In this document: positions 43,471 through 51,735 of the stretch, piece after piece | How the letters are laid out: the number at the start of each line of letters is the position of its first letter | Position numbering within the stretch: the stretch's first letter is position 1 | Assembly: GCA_017622505.1 (NCBI GenBank) | Contig: JAGAQZ010000019.1 | Coordinates: 1 to 53,286 of the forward strand | Length of the DNA: 53,286 nucleotides | Direction: 5' to 3' | Origin: Lachnospiraceae bacterium | Lineage (GTDB): Bacteria > Bacillota > Clostridia > Lachnospirales > Lachnospiraceae | Position numbers and translations under genes: made by a program | Notes under the pieces: model-generated | Told to the model about the DNA's origin: nothing | What the model saw: only the letters and a program-made list of their open reading frames with translations | The model's database searches: none

Positions 43471-44109
43471 ATGAATCGATTTTTTAGAATCTGCTTTCTT
43501 TGCGTAGCGGGCGTAAGTTTATTTTTCCTTGGAATGTGGTTTTCGTCGTATTTATTTTATAAAAATCAATTGGAAATCTACGAGGAGACGCCTGTTCGAA
43601 TTGAAAATACTGAAGTTTCAAGCGAATTGCCGTCGGAAAGTCCCATGGTTGAAACCGGTGCCTATGCGACGGTGGATTTGAATACGGAATTTATTATTAT
43701 CAAAGAAAATCTCGTGACCGGTGAGGTAAGCGAAATTACGGAGGAACTGCCTTCGCAATTCGTTGGAAAAAGCCGGACTGATTTAGAGGAATATTATGAG
43801 GATTATGCCTTAAGTCCCGTGTTAAAAGACCGTGAGGAAGGTTTCGTCAGTGCATCAGTTGAAAGCTATTCACCGCAGAAACTGGTGGTGAAAAAGATTT
43901 ATGAACCCTTGCAGATGGAAGAGAAGTTTTATTTGAAGGCGGAAGAAAATTACGTCGTTGTATATTACGGGGATAACAGTACTGTCTATATGTATACGAG
44001 TATCCGTTTAGACAGTCTGCCGGAAGCGACCAAGGCTGAAATAGAAGCGGTAAAAGAGGTTGAAAGCTATGAGAGTCTGTATTCTTTTCTGGAGTCTCAT
44101 ACGAGTTGA
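43471..44109 (+). CDS. BofC-like protein, membrane-anchored
   Basis: The 212-residue protein has one N-terminal transmembrane or signal segment (about 5-28) and an outer region. The second half (about 90-205, LEEYYEDYALSPVLKDREEGF through YYGDNSTVYMYTSIRLDSLP) resembles the BofC C-terminal domain. BofC is a forespore-made protein that restrains the SpoIVB signalling protease in Bacillus. The neighbours are sporulation genes (yqfC, yqfD, SpoVB-type flippase), which fits. AAGGAGA precedes the ATG. The match is by pattern and length only, so the name is tentative. Confidence 0.65.
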   Translation: MNRFFRICFLCVAGVSLFFLGMWFSSYLFYKNQLEIYEETPVRIENTEVSSELPSESPMVETGAYATVDLNTEFIIIKENLVTGEVSEITEELPSQFVGKSRTDLEEYYEDYALSPVLKDREEGFVSASVESYSPQKLVVKKIYEPLQMEEKFYLKAEENYVVVYYGDNSTVYMYTSIRLDSLPEATKAEIEAVKEVESYESLYSFLESHTS

Positions 44110-44210
44110 GATTAAAGAATTAATAAAGAGGTAAGTTGTATAATAATTATTTGTAAAAAGTAAAATGAATGATTTTTAAGAGAAATCGTAACAGAATGTG
44201 TGGTGAAAAA

Positions 44211-45425
44211 ATGAAGACAGTAGCAGTCATCGGCGCCGGTCCTGCGGGAATGTCCGCGGCAATTGCTGCGGCAAGAAACGGTGCAAAAGTAGTAGTGTTT
44301 GAGAGAAATGATATCGCCGGTAAAAAGTTGCTTTTAACCGGTAACGGAAGATGTAATTTTACAAATGTAGATATTCATGCCGACTATTATTCCTTTGAAG
44401 AAGGTAGTGTGGCGGATGAGGTATTGAACAGCCTGTCTTCAAGGGATATTTGTGAATATTTCTCAGATTTGGGCGTGCTTTCCATGGAGCGTAAAAGCGG
44501 TATGTATCCGGTTACGGGACAGGCAGGCACGATACAGACTGCTTTCCTACAGGCGATGGAACAGTTAGGAATCGAAGTGATTTACAACGCCTGTATCGGT
44601 GAAATTGTTTGTGATAAAGAGCAGTTTGAGGTACATATGGACAATAAATTCATTTATTTTGATGCAGTGATTCTTGCCTGCGGCGGTAAGGCTGCGCCTA
44701 AAACAGGCAGTGACGGCTTTGGTTACCGTCTTGCAAGAGGATTCGGACATACGGTAACAAGGACATATCCTGTATTGGTGCAGATGCAGTCTGATGCTTC
44801 CGGTTTAAAGCAGATTGCCGGTGTTCGCTGTTATGCAAACGTGACTGCTTTGGTGAATGACTCAAAGGTTGCTACTGATTACGGCGAATTACAACTGACG
44901 GATTACGGTTTGTCCGGGATTCCTGTCTTTCATTTGAGTCGCTTCCTTTCCAAAGAAGCGGAAGAAGGGATGAAATGCGTGGTATCTGTAGATTTTATTC
45001 CGCAGATTAGTAAGGATGCAATGGATGCCTTTATTATGAAACGTTTAAACGATTTAAAAGGCTATAGTTTAAAAGATTTTATCACCGGTCTGGTACATAA
45101 TAAATTGGCGGATTATTTCCTGAAAATCCGCAATTTGGACGCGGGATATACTGTTGTGCCGGAAGATAAAAAAATGGTGCTTGAACTTTTAAACGCAATG
45201 AAAGACTGGCGTTTTAACATTACAGGCCATAAAGGTTTTGAAAATGCCCAGGTGACCAAGGGTGGCGTTGTTTTAGAAGAAATTGACGGCAATATGGAGT
45301 CAAAATTAGTAAAAGGTTTGTTTTTTGCAGGCGAAATGGTGGATGTGGATGCCGATTGCGGCGGATACAATCTGCATTGGGCTTTTGCAAGCGGAATAAA
45401 AGCAGGAGAAACAGCAGCAAAATGA
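44211..45425 (+). CDS. HI0933-family FAD-dependent oxidoreductase
   Basis: The 404-residue flavoprotein starts with the FAD-binding strand KTVAVIGAGPAGMSAAIAAA and has the HI0933-family signature GKKLLLTGNGRCNFTN. A C-terminal FAD loop, EMVDVDADCGGYNLHWAFASG, completes the fold. The ATG at 44211 starts directly at the Rossmann strand. In-frame ATGs at 44169 and 44196 would add a basic, unrelated leader. The ribosome site is weak (GTGGTGA). Its stop overlaps the next gene's start (ATGA), so the two flavoproteins are coupled. The substrate is unknown for this family. Confidence 0.85.
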   Translation: MKTVAVIGAGPAGMSAAIAAARNGAKVVVFERNDIAGKKLLLTGNGRCNFTNVDIHADYYSFEEGSVADEVLNSLSSRDICEYFSDLGVLSMERKSGMYPVTGQAGTIQTAFLQAMEQLGIEVIYNACIGEIVCDKEQFEVHMDNKFIYFDAVILACGGKAAPKTGSDGFGYRLARGFGHTVTRTYPVLVQMQSDASGLKQIAGVRCYANVTALVNDSKVATDYGELQLTDYGLSGIPVFHLSRFLSKEAEEGMKCVVSVDFIPQISKDAMDAFIMKRLNDLKGYSLKDFITGLVHNKLADYFLKIRNLDAGYTVVPEDKKMVLELLNAMKDWRFNITGHKGFENAQVTKGGVVLEEIDGNMESKLVKGLFFAGEMVDVDADCGGYNLHWAFASGIKAGETAAK

Positions 45426-47110
45426 TTCGATTAAATCAGTTAAAAATTCTTCCGGGACAAGAAGATAAGCTTTCAAGTCATGTAGCGAAAGCTTTATCTG
45501 TACGTGAAGATGAAATGATTCAACTGAATATTGTTAAGAAATCCCTGGATGCCCGTAAGAAACCGGAATTATTCTGGATTTATACGGTAGATGTGGAGTT
45601 AAAGTCATCTGCTAATTTTAAAAGAGTTTTTAAGAATAAAAATGTATCTTCCGCACCTGAATTAAAAGAATATCAGATTCCAAAATGCGGAAAGACACCT
45701 TTGGAATATCCGCCTGTTGTGGTCGGTATGGGTCCTGCGGGGCTGTTTTCGGCGTATTTGCTTGCAAAACGCGGATTTAAACCGATTGTGATTGAACGGG
45801 GAAATGATGTTGATAGCAGAATTCGAGATGTGGAAGATTTTTGGCAGGGAAAGCCATTGAAGCCTGATTCCAATGTTCAGTTTGGGGAAGGCGGTGCAGG
45901 AACTTTTTCGGATGGGAAGCTTAATACCGGCGTAAAAGATAAGGACGGCAGGAATCGTGCGGTGCTTAAGATATTCTGTGCGCATGGAGCAAAAGAAGAT
46001 ATTTTATACGATGGTAAGCCGCATATCGGCACCGACGTTCTGGCAACGGTTGTGAAAAGCATGCGTGAAGAAATCATTGCGCTGGGCGGTAAAGTGTTGT
46101 TTGGGCATCAGTTTGTGGGATACGAAGTAAAAGGCCAATCGCTAAAAAGTATCAAGGTTAAGAATTTGTCCGATGGTTCGGTTGCAGATATTGATACAAA
46201 TGTAGTTATTCTTGCGATTGGTCACAGTTCCAGGGATACTTACGAAATGTTGTACGAAAAGGAACTTCCTATGGAAGCAAAGCCTTTTGCGGTGGGGGTT
46301 CGCGTAGAACATTCCCAGGATTATATCAATCGTACGCAATATGGTGCGGAATATAAGGAACGCTATGCAGATTCTTTACCGGCATCACCCTATAAATTAA
46401 CAGCACGTGCCGAAGACGGGCGCGGGGTATATTCCTTCTGTATGTGTCCCGGAGGATTCGTGGTAAATGCATCTTCGGAAGAAGGTCGATTAGCGGTAAA
46501 CGGTATGAGTTACAGCGGGCGAAATGCGGAGCATGCCAACAGTGCCATTGTGGTTGCAATAGACGAAAAGGACTATGGAACGGGTCATGTACTTGCGGGA
46601 ATGCATTTTCAGCGTGAACTGGAAGAGAAGGCTTACGAGCTTTGTGACGGTAAAATCCCGGTACAGTTTTATGAGGATTTTAAGGAAAATGTGCAAGTTA
46701 AGCTTTCCGGCGATAAGAAGGCAAAAGATACGCAAGATTTGCAGAATAATATGTCAAATGATACAGAAGAAAAGGCTGATGATTTTATACATTCCATAAA
46801 AGGTTTGTATGCTTTTTCTGATGTAACTGAAATCTTCCCGACAGCGATTTCTAAGGCGATTGTAGATGGTATGGAGACTTTTGATCATACAATACCCGGA
46901 TTTGCCAAAGAAAATCCCCTTCTTTGCGGTGTAGAAAGCCGTACTTCAGCGCCGGTACGTATTCTGCGAGATGAATTTTATCAGGCGAATGTACGTGGAA
47001 TTTACCCTTGTGGTGAAGGCGCAGGCTATGCCGGTGGAATCACTTCGGCAGCAATGGACGGCATGAAAGTTGCGGAAAGTATTATCGTTCAATTTTGTCC
47101 GAAAATGTAG
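45422..47110 (+). CDS. Uncharacterised FAD-dependent dehydrogenase (COG2509 type)
   Basis: The 562-residue protein has a small N-terminal alpha/beta region of about 85 residues, then the FAD motif VVGMGPAGLFSAYLLAKRG. A QFGEGGAGTFSDGKLNTGVK loop and the C-terminal FAD-binding CGEGAGYAGGITSAAMDG follow. This layout is that of the widespread uncharacterised 'NAD(P)/FAD-dependent oxidoreductase' group seen in many anaerobes. The start overlaps the previous stop by four bases (ATGA), which sets the start firmly. No terminator separates it from the proB promoter at 47132, only AT-rich sequence. Confidence 0.87.
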   Translation: MIRLNQLKILPGQEDKLSSHVAKALSVREDEMIQLNIVKKSLDARKKPELFWIYTVDVELKSSANFKRVFKNKNVSSAPELKEYQIPKCGKTPLEYPPVVVGMGPAGLFSAYLLAKRGFKPIVIERGNDVDSRIRDVEDFWQGKPLKPDSNVQFGEGGAGTFSDGKLNTGVKDKDGRNRAVLKIFCAHGAKEDILYDGKPHIGTDVLATVVKSMREEIIALGGKVLFGHQFVGYEVKGQSLKSIKVKNLSDGSVADIDTNVVILAIGHSSRDTYEMLYEKELPMEAKPFAVGVRVEHSQDYINRTQYGAEYKERYADSLPASPYKLTARAEDGRGVYSFCMCPGGFVVNASSEEGRLAVNGMSYSGRNAEHANSAIVVAIDEKDYGTGHVLAGMHFQRELEEKAYELCDGKIPVQFYEDFKENVQVKLSGDKKAKDTQDLQNNMSNDTEEKADDFIHSIKGLYAFSDVTEIFPTAISKAIVDGMETFDHTIPGFAKENPLLCGVESRTSAPVRILRDEFYQANVRGIYPCGEGAGYAGGITSAAMDGMKVAESIIVQFCPKM

Positions 47111-47131
47111 TGTTTAATATGGTTCAAAAAC

Positions 47132-47160
47132 TGGACATTATATTATTTTTAGAGTAAAAT
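47132..47160 (+). promoter_or_regulatory. Promoter for the proB operon
   Basis: TGGACA (47132-47137), a 17-base spacer and TAAAAT (47155-47160). The transcript leader to the ATG at 47272 would be about 105 bases. No T-box or other known riboswitch pattern is visible in it; a small CGGTT/AACCG hairpin lies just before the GGAGGAG site. Confidence 0.6.
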
Positions 47161-47271
47161 AAAGTGTTTGAAGAGTTTTTAATTTTTAGAAATATAATTT
47201 TATATATTTTATAAAAAATCTAAGGATTGAGAAGTGTTCGGTTGTAAACGAAACCGGGCACCGGAGGAGAT

Positions 47272-48132
47272 ATGGAAACATTAAGAGAAGCAATCAAAGA
47301 TAAAAAAAGAATTGTTGTAAAAATCGGGTCATCATCTCTGCAGCACCCTGAAACGGGAGATTTGGATTACAACAAGATGGAGGTTCTTGTAAGGGAGCTT
47401 TGCAATATCCGAAATAGCGGAAAGGAAGTTGTCCTTGTAAGTTCCGGTGCGATTTCTGTCGGACGTAAGTCGGTACATCTTGAGAATGACAAGTCCGGTA
47501 AGGTATCCGTAAAGCAGGCGTGCGCTGCAATTGGTCAGGCTAAGCTTATGATGATTTATCAGAAGTTTTTTGCAGAATACAATCAGGTAACCGCACAGGT
47601 TCTTATGACCAAGGATACCATCACCAATACGACGAATCGTGTGAATGCACACAACACATTTTCAGAACTTTTGGAACTTGGCGTCATTCCTGTCGTAAAT
47701 GAAAACGATACGATTTCTACCTACGAAATCAAGTTTGGTGATAACGATACGTTGTCAGCAATCGTTGCTGCTTTGATTGATGCGGATTTGTTGATTCTTT
47801 TATCCGATATTGATGGTTTGTATACCGACAATCCCAGAAGTAATCCGGATGCGAAGTTTATCGAGGTTGTGGAAGAACTCACCGACGATATTATGCATAT
47901 GGGTAAAAGTGAGACCGGTAGCAAGGTTGGCACAGGCGGTATGAATACAAAACTTCAGGCTGCTAAAATTGCCACAAGCGCAGGTTGCGATATGATTATT
48001 GCAAACAGTTCGGACATTCATATTCTTCATAGAATTATGGACGGCAGAAACTTCGGTACTTTGTTTAAGGCAAACAGAGATGAAGATTTCTATCTTGCGG
48101 ATTATATTATGGGAATGAAGGAAGAGGCTTAA
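47272..48132 (+). CDS. proB: Glutamate 5-kinase
   Basis: It catalyses the first step of proline synthesis, the ATP-dependent phosphorylation of glutamate. The 286-residue protein has the amino-acid-kinase fold, with KIGSSSLQHPETG at the start, VSSGAISVG, VNENDTIST and KVGTGGMNTKLQAA. It ends without the C-terminal PUA domain of longer ProB proteins, the short form common in clostridia. GGAGGAG precedes the ATG. proA, the next enzyme, lies 1.8 kb downstream behind four small genes. Confidence 0.96.
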   Translation: METLREAIKDKKRIVVKIGSSSLQHPETGDLDYNKMEVLVRELCNIRNSGKEVVLVSSGAISVGRKSVHLENDKSGKVSVKQACAAIGQAKLMMIYQKFFAEYNQVTAQVLMTKDTITNTTNRVNAHNTFSELLELGVIPVVNENDTISTYEIKFGDNDTLSAIVAALIDADLLILLSDIDGLYTDNPRSNPDAKFIEVVEELTDDIMHMGKSETGSKVGTGGMNTKLQAAKIATSAGCDMIIANSSDIHILHRIMDGRNFGTLFKANRDEDFYLADYIMGMKEEA

Positions 48133-48134
48133 TT

Positions 48135-48368
48135 ATGGCAACAATGGAAGAAAAAATTACACGTATCAACGAGTTATATCATAAATCCCAGACAGAAGCG
48201 GGACTTACTCCGGAAGAAAAGTGCGAACAGCAGAAGTTGCGTGCGGATTATGTGGCAAGTGTTCGCGCAGCACTTCGAGGACAACTTGATAATATCGATA
48301 TCGAGGAGAAAGACGGTTCCGTTACGAATCTTGGTGAGAAGTTTGGGCAGAACGGTAAGTTGAATTAA
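48135..48368 (+). CDS. DUF896 (YnzC-like) small protein
   Basis: The 77-residue protein matches the DUF896/YnzC family: EEKITRINELYHKSQTEAGL, then TPEEKCEQQKLRADYVASVRA. It is a helical hairpin of unknown function; the Bacillus member YneA-operon protein YnzC is the best known. It starts two bases after the proB stop and is followed by the 5-FCL gene. Confidence 0.92.
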   Translation: MATMEEKITRINELYHKSQTEAGLTPEEKCEQQKLRADYVASVRAALRGQLDNIDIEEKDGSVTNLGEKFGQNGKLN

Positions 48369-48398
48369 TTTGTTTTAAGTAAAAATGCAGGAGGCCTT

Positions 48399-48995
48399 AT
48401 GGATATTCTTTCACAGAAAAAAAAACTTCGTAAAGAAGCAAAATCATATCGTAAAAGTTTATCCGAAAATGACCGACTGGATAAGTCAAATGCCATCATA
48501 AATAATATTAAGGCATTAAAGGAATTTCAGAAGGCAGAGGTTTTCTTGATGTATGCGTCCTTGCCGGATGAAGTTGAGACATTAAGCTTGATACATGAAC
48601 TCACAGAAGAAGGTAAAAGGCAAGTTTATTGCCCGGTGACACAAGGCGATGAGATGGAGTTTTACAGAATTTCATCTTTGAAAGATTTGAAAGAAGGCAA
48701 TTTTCACGTACTTGAGCCGGAATCTTTGGCAGAATGGCGATTGGTACTGCAGAATGACGCTTATTACTGTATGCTTATGCCTGGTCTTATGTTTGATAAA
48801 AGGGGCAACCGCTTAGGGTATGGTAAAGGGTATTACGATAAATATCTTGCAAGAGTGCCTAAAGAGGTGAATCTTACAACGGTTGCATTATCCTATGAGT
48901 CGATGGTAAAAGATGCAATTCCTGCGGAAGAGACGGATTGGCGTGCGGATTATGTCGTAACGGAAAACGAAGTAATTTATTGTCTAAGTGAGTGA
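48399..48995 (+). CDS. 5-formyltetrahydrofolate cyclo-ligase
   Basis: It returns the dead-end folate 5-formyl-THF to methenyl-THF with ATP. The 198-residue length and the signature LMFDKRGNRLGYGKGYYDKYL are diagnostic of the MTHFS family. The N-terminus (KKKLRKEAKSYRKSLS) is the usual basic helix. AGGAGG lies seven bases upstream. It acts beside Fhs and FolD at 27047-29604 in folate one-carbon metabolism, although it is here embedded in the proline operon. Confidence 0.95.
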   Translation: MDILSQKKKLRKEAKSYRKSLSENDRLDKSNAIINNIKALKEFQKAEVFLMYASLPDEVETLSLIHELTEEGKRQVYCPVTQGDEMEFYRISSLKDLKEGNFHVLEPESLAEWRLVLQNDAYYCMLMPGLMFDKRGNRLGYGKGYYDKYLARVPKEVNLTTVALSYESMVKDAIPAEETDWRADYVVTENEVIYCLSE

Positions 48996-49007
48996 AATGG
49001 TGAATAA

Positions 49008-49658
49008 ATGAAAAAGATAACTGATATTTTAAAAAATCGAATACTACATATCATCATAGCTTTTATCTGTGTAATCGTTTTAATTGTTTTTATAATTGCA
49101 GCACCGGAGATGGGCAAAAAAGCACTTTTTTATGAGACATTAAAAGCATTTTTGGTCATCGGATTTGGTATATATATGGCGTCTTTTCCTTTTGTAATTG
49201 CCATAAAACATATAAAAGAAACGAAAGATTTGCCGGATACGCAAGTGGAAACACGAATGGAAACATTTATAAGAGTATTGGGACATATCGGTTTCATTCC
49301 GTTTGTAACCTTGGCTTTAGGCATTTTAGTCATATGGGCCGGGGGCTTGCAAGTAGGTGATTGCATCAAGGATTACCGTGAAGGAACTGTGGATATTGTG
49401 CTGATGAATACCACTGCAGAATATTATAGAAGTACATCTACTCGCGGATATTCGCACAAACGATATACGGTGAAAGGAATGGAAGTTTCAACAAGAGAAA
49501 ACTATAAATTTCGCTTTGGCAGTTTAAGTAATCAGGTAATGGACGCAATCAATACTGATTCTGACCGGATTGAGATGAGGATTTATCCGAATTCCAAAGC
49601 GGTGGTTTATATGAAGATTTGCGCTTCGGATCAAACCATTGTTTTACCGGGTGAGTAA
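49008..49658 (+). CDS. Unknown membrane protein between proB and proA
   Basis: I do not recognise this 216-residue protein. It has three hydrophobic segments (about 12-32, 43-62 and 94-116) and a beta-rich C-terminal domain of about 100 residues containing a YYRSTSTRGYSHKRYTV loop. The layout is similar in kind to the DUF3592-like protein at 51248, but no sequence relation is clear. The ATG is 13 bases after the 5-FCL stop, with a weak GGTGAA ribosome site. It overlaps the next small gene by eight bases. Confidence 0.75.
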   Translation: MKKITDILKNRILHIIIAFICVIVLIVFIIAAPEMGKKALFYETLKAFLVIGFGIYMASFPFVIAIKHIKETKDLPDTQVETRMETFIRVLGHIGFIPFVTLALGILVIWAGGLQVGDCIKDYREGTVDIVLMNTTAEYYRSTSTRGYSHKRYTVKGMEVSTRENYKFRFGSLSNQVMDAINTDSDRIEMRIYPNSKAVVYMKICASDQTIVLPGE

Positions 49659-49905
49659 AATAAAAAATAAAAGTCTAAGCTTCCCAAGTGATTACGAAGA
49701 GAAGGACAGTTATTTAGACGAGGATTATTACTTATATTCCCCTGTGTTTGCCAAACTTCGTAATCTATGCGAAATTGAAAGTTCACAAAGCATCAAATAT
49801 ATGGTAAATGATGATACCGTTGTACTTTTGATATATCAAAAATCGGACAACAGTCTTGATGCGGTTAGAGCTTTTCATATCAATAGTTGGACCGGTTGGA
49901 AATAA
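49651..49905 (+). CDS. Small hypothetical protein overlapping its upstream neighbour
   Basis: The frame is open from a TTG at 49639, but the GTG at 49651 overlaps the previous stop and is the more likely start. It gives 84 residues: an acidic, Tyr/Asp-rich N-terminus (EEKDSYLDEDYYLYSP), a middle helix and an ending that is unusually aromatic (FHINSWTGWK). There is no membrane segment or known motif. The ribosome site is poor, so translation is probably coupled to the upstream gene. It may be a partner of that protein; this is inference. Confidence 0.55.
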   Translation: MSKIKNKSLSFPSDYEEKDSYLDEDYYLYSPVFAKLRNLCEIESSQSIKYMVNDDTVVLLIYQKSDNSLDAVRAFHINSWTGWK

Positions 49906-49965
49906 GTTTTTAATAAAAGCGAGAATTGATTTTTAAAAGATAGAAATTGAGGAGGAGAGACCACT

Positions 49966-51207
49966 ATGTACCTTGAAGAATTAGGTAAAAAAGCAGCTAT
50001 AGCCAAATACGAAGTGCAGGTTTTAACTACAGAAGAAAAGAATAATGCTTTAAAAGCTGTTGCGGATGCTTTGGTCGCAAACACGGATTTTATCATAAAA
50101 GAAAATGCTATTGATTTAAAAAATGGTGAAGAGAACGGAATGCACGTAGGTCTACTTGACAGACTTCGACTGACGCCGGAACGTATTGCAGCGATGTCGG
50201 AAGGAATTCTTCAGATTATCGACTTGGAAGACCCTATAGGTGAGGTTTTGGATACGACAACAAGACCGAATGGTATGGAAATCAGCAAGGTACGTGTGCC
50301 GATGGGCGTAATCGGCATTATTTATGAGTCAAGACCGAATGTTACTGCGGATGCTTTTGCATTGTGCTTTAAAACGGGTAATGCGGTGATTCTGAAGGGT
50401 GGTAAGGATGCCATTAATTCAAATAAGGCCATTACGGATACAATTCGCGGTGCGTTAAAGAATGCCGGCGTGACGGAAGATGCCATTCTTTTGATTGAGA
50501 AAACGGATCGTGAAACCACAACCGCTTTTATGAAGTTGAATGATTACGTAGATGTGTTGATTCCCAGAGGCGGTGCGGGACTGATTCGTGCGGTGGTTGA
50601 GAACAGTACCATTCCCGTGATTGAAACCGGTACGGGAAATTGTCACGTTTACGTGGATGAATATGCGGATTTTGAGAAGGCATTAAATATTATTTACAAT
50701 GCGAAAACCCAGCGTATCGGTGTATGTAACGCCTGCGAATCCCTGGTTGTGCACGAGAAGGTAAAGGATGCATTTTTGCCGCTTTTGGCTGAGAAACTGG
50801 CACCTGCCAACGTGGAAATCAGAAGTGATGCTGCTGCCAAAGAAGTGTTAAAAGACAGCGTTGATGCCACGGAAGAGGATTTCTATAAGGAATACTTAGA
50901 CTACATTATTTCGATTAAGACTGTTGCAAGCGTGGAAGAGGCGATTGCACACATTAATGAGCACAATACAGGGCATTCCGATTGTATCGTTTCTGAAAAT
51001 GCTGAGAATATTGCGAAGTTCCAAAAAGGTGTGGACGCGGCTTGTGTATATGCCAATGTTTCTACCCGTTTTACGGACGGTTTTGAGTTCGGTTTCGGTG
51101 CGGAAATCGGTATCAGTACCCAGAAACTTCACGCAAGAGGCCCTATGGGATTGAAGGAACTGACTTCCTACAAGTATTTAATTAACGGAGATGGCCAGGT
51201 AAGATAA
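49966..51207 (+). CDS. proA: Gamma-glutamyl phosphate reductase
   Basis: It reduces glutamyl-5-phosphate to glutamate semialdehyde with NADPH, the second step of proline synthesis. The 413-residue protein belongs to the aldehyde dehydrogenase superfamily. It has VRVPMGVIGIIYESRPNVTAD, GGKDAINSN and the catalytic-Cys region IGVCNACESLVVH. The GAGGAGGAGAG site is about 8 bases upstream. proB is in the same operon but four genes away. Confidence 0.97.
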   Translation: MYLEELGKKAAIAKYEVQVLTTEEKNNALKAVADALVANTDFIIKENAIDLKNGEENGMHVGLLDRLRLTPERIAAMSEGILQIIDLEDPIGEVLDTTTRPNGMEISKVRVPMGVIGIIYESRPNVTADAFALCFKTGNAVILKGGKDAINSNKAITDTIRGALKNAGVTEDAILLIEKTDRETTTAFMKLNDYVDVLIPRGGAGLIRAVVENSTIPVIETGTGNCHVYVDEYADFEKALNIIYNAKTQRIGVCNACESLVVHEKVKDAFLPLLAEKLAPANVEIRSDAAAKEVLKDSVDATEEDFYKEYLDYIISIKTVASVEEAIAHINEHNTGHSDCIVSENAENIAKFQKGVDAACVYANVSTRFTDGFEFGFGAEIGISTQKLHARGPMGLKELTSYKYLINGDGQVR

Positions 51208-51247
51208 TGCTTTAAAAAGCATTGATAAAAAGTGGAGATATGCTGTA

Positions 51248-51709
51248 GTGAATGATTTAATTGGCGAAGTCCTTGGTTTGTGTTTGTTTTTATTCTGTTT
51301 CTTGGTGTGCGTCGCTTGTATTGTCTATGGAATTTGGCGGATTACCACCGGCCAATGCCAAGAAGCATATATCGACGAAATCTTATATGACGGAAGCCGA
51401 CGCGGTCGAATATATGTATTTCGCATACAGGTAAAAACTTTTATAAATAATACTGAAACTAAATTGTTAACATCGGAAATATTTACTTCTTCATGGGTAT
51501 ATAAACGAAAATGGGAGCGCTTAAAACAAAAATATATTGGTGAGAAGGTACATATCTACATAAATCCGAAACAACCTAATTCGCAAGTTATAACAAGGGA
51601 ATTATGTTGGAGAATGTTTCTTCCTATTGGTTTGGCAGCGATGTTTTTGGGCGTGTTACTATTGTTTTTAGGTGTTGATTTAATAAATGACCTAGTTAAA
51701 CTTATATAA
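51248..51709 (+). CDS. DUF3592-like small membrane protein
   Basis: The 153-residue protein has an N-terminal membrane helix (about 7-30), a beta-rich middle (YIDEILYDGSRRGRIYVFRI, EKVHIYINPKQPNSQ) and a C-terminal helix (about 125-148). This TM–beta–TM pattern with an ExVxIYINPxxP motif is typical of DUF3592-like proteins. The start is the GTG at 51248, behind a GGAGA about 11 bases upstream. It lies between proA and miaB with short gaps on both sides. The function is unknown. Confidence 0.7.
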   Translation: MNDLIGEVLGLCLFLFCFLVCVACIVYGIWRITTGQCQEAYIDEILYDGSRRGRIYVFRIQVKTFINNTETKLLTSEIFTSSWVYKRKWERLKQKYIGEKVHIYINPKQPNSQVITRELCWRMFLPIGLAAMFLGVLLLFLGVDLINDLVKLI

Positions 51710-51735
51710 CATTTTTTTAAAGATTGGAAATAAAT

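Noticed and set aside
47161-47271. Leader of proB as a T-box or riboswitch
   Set aside because: About 105 bases with no T-box sequence, no specifier or antiterminator stem and no terminator hairpin; only a five-base-pair hairpin is visible.
51206-51223. AATGCTT/AAGCATT hairpin after proA as a terminator
   Set aside because: The stem is short and no T run follows.
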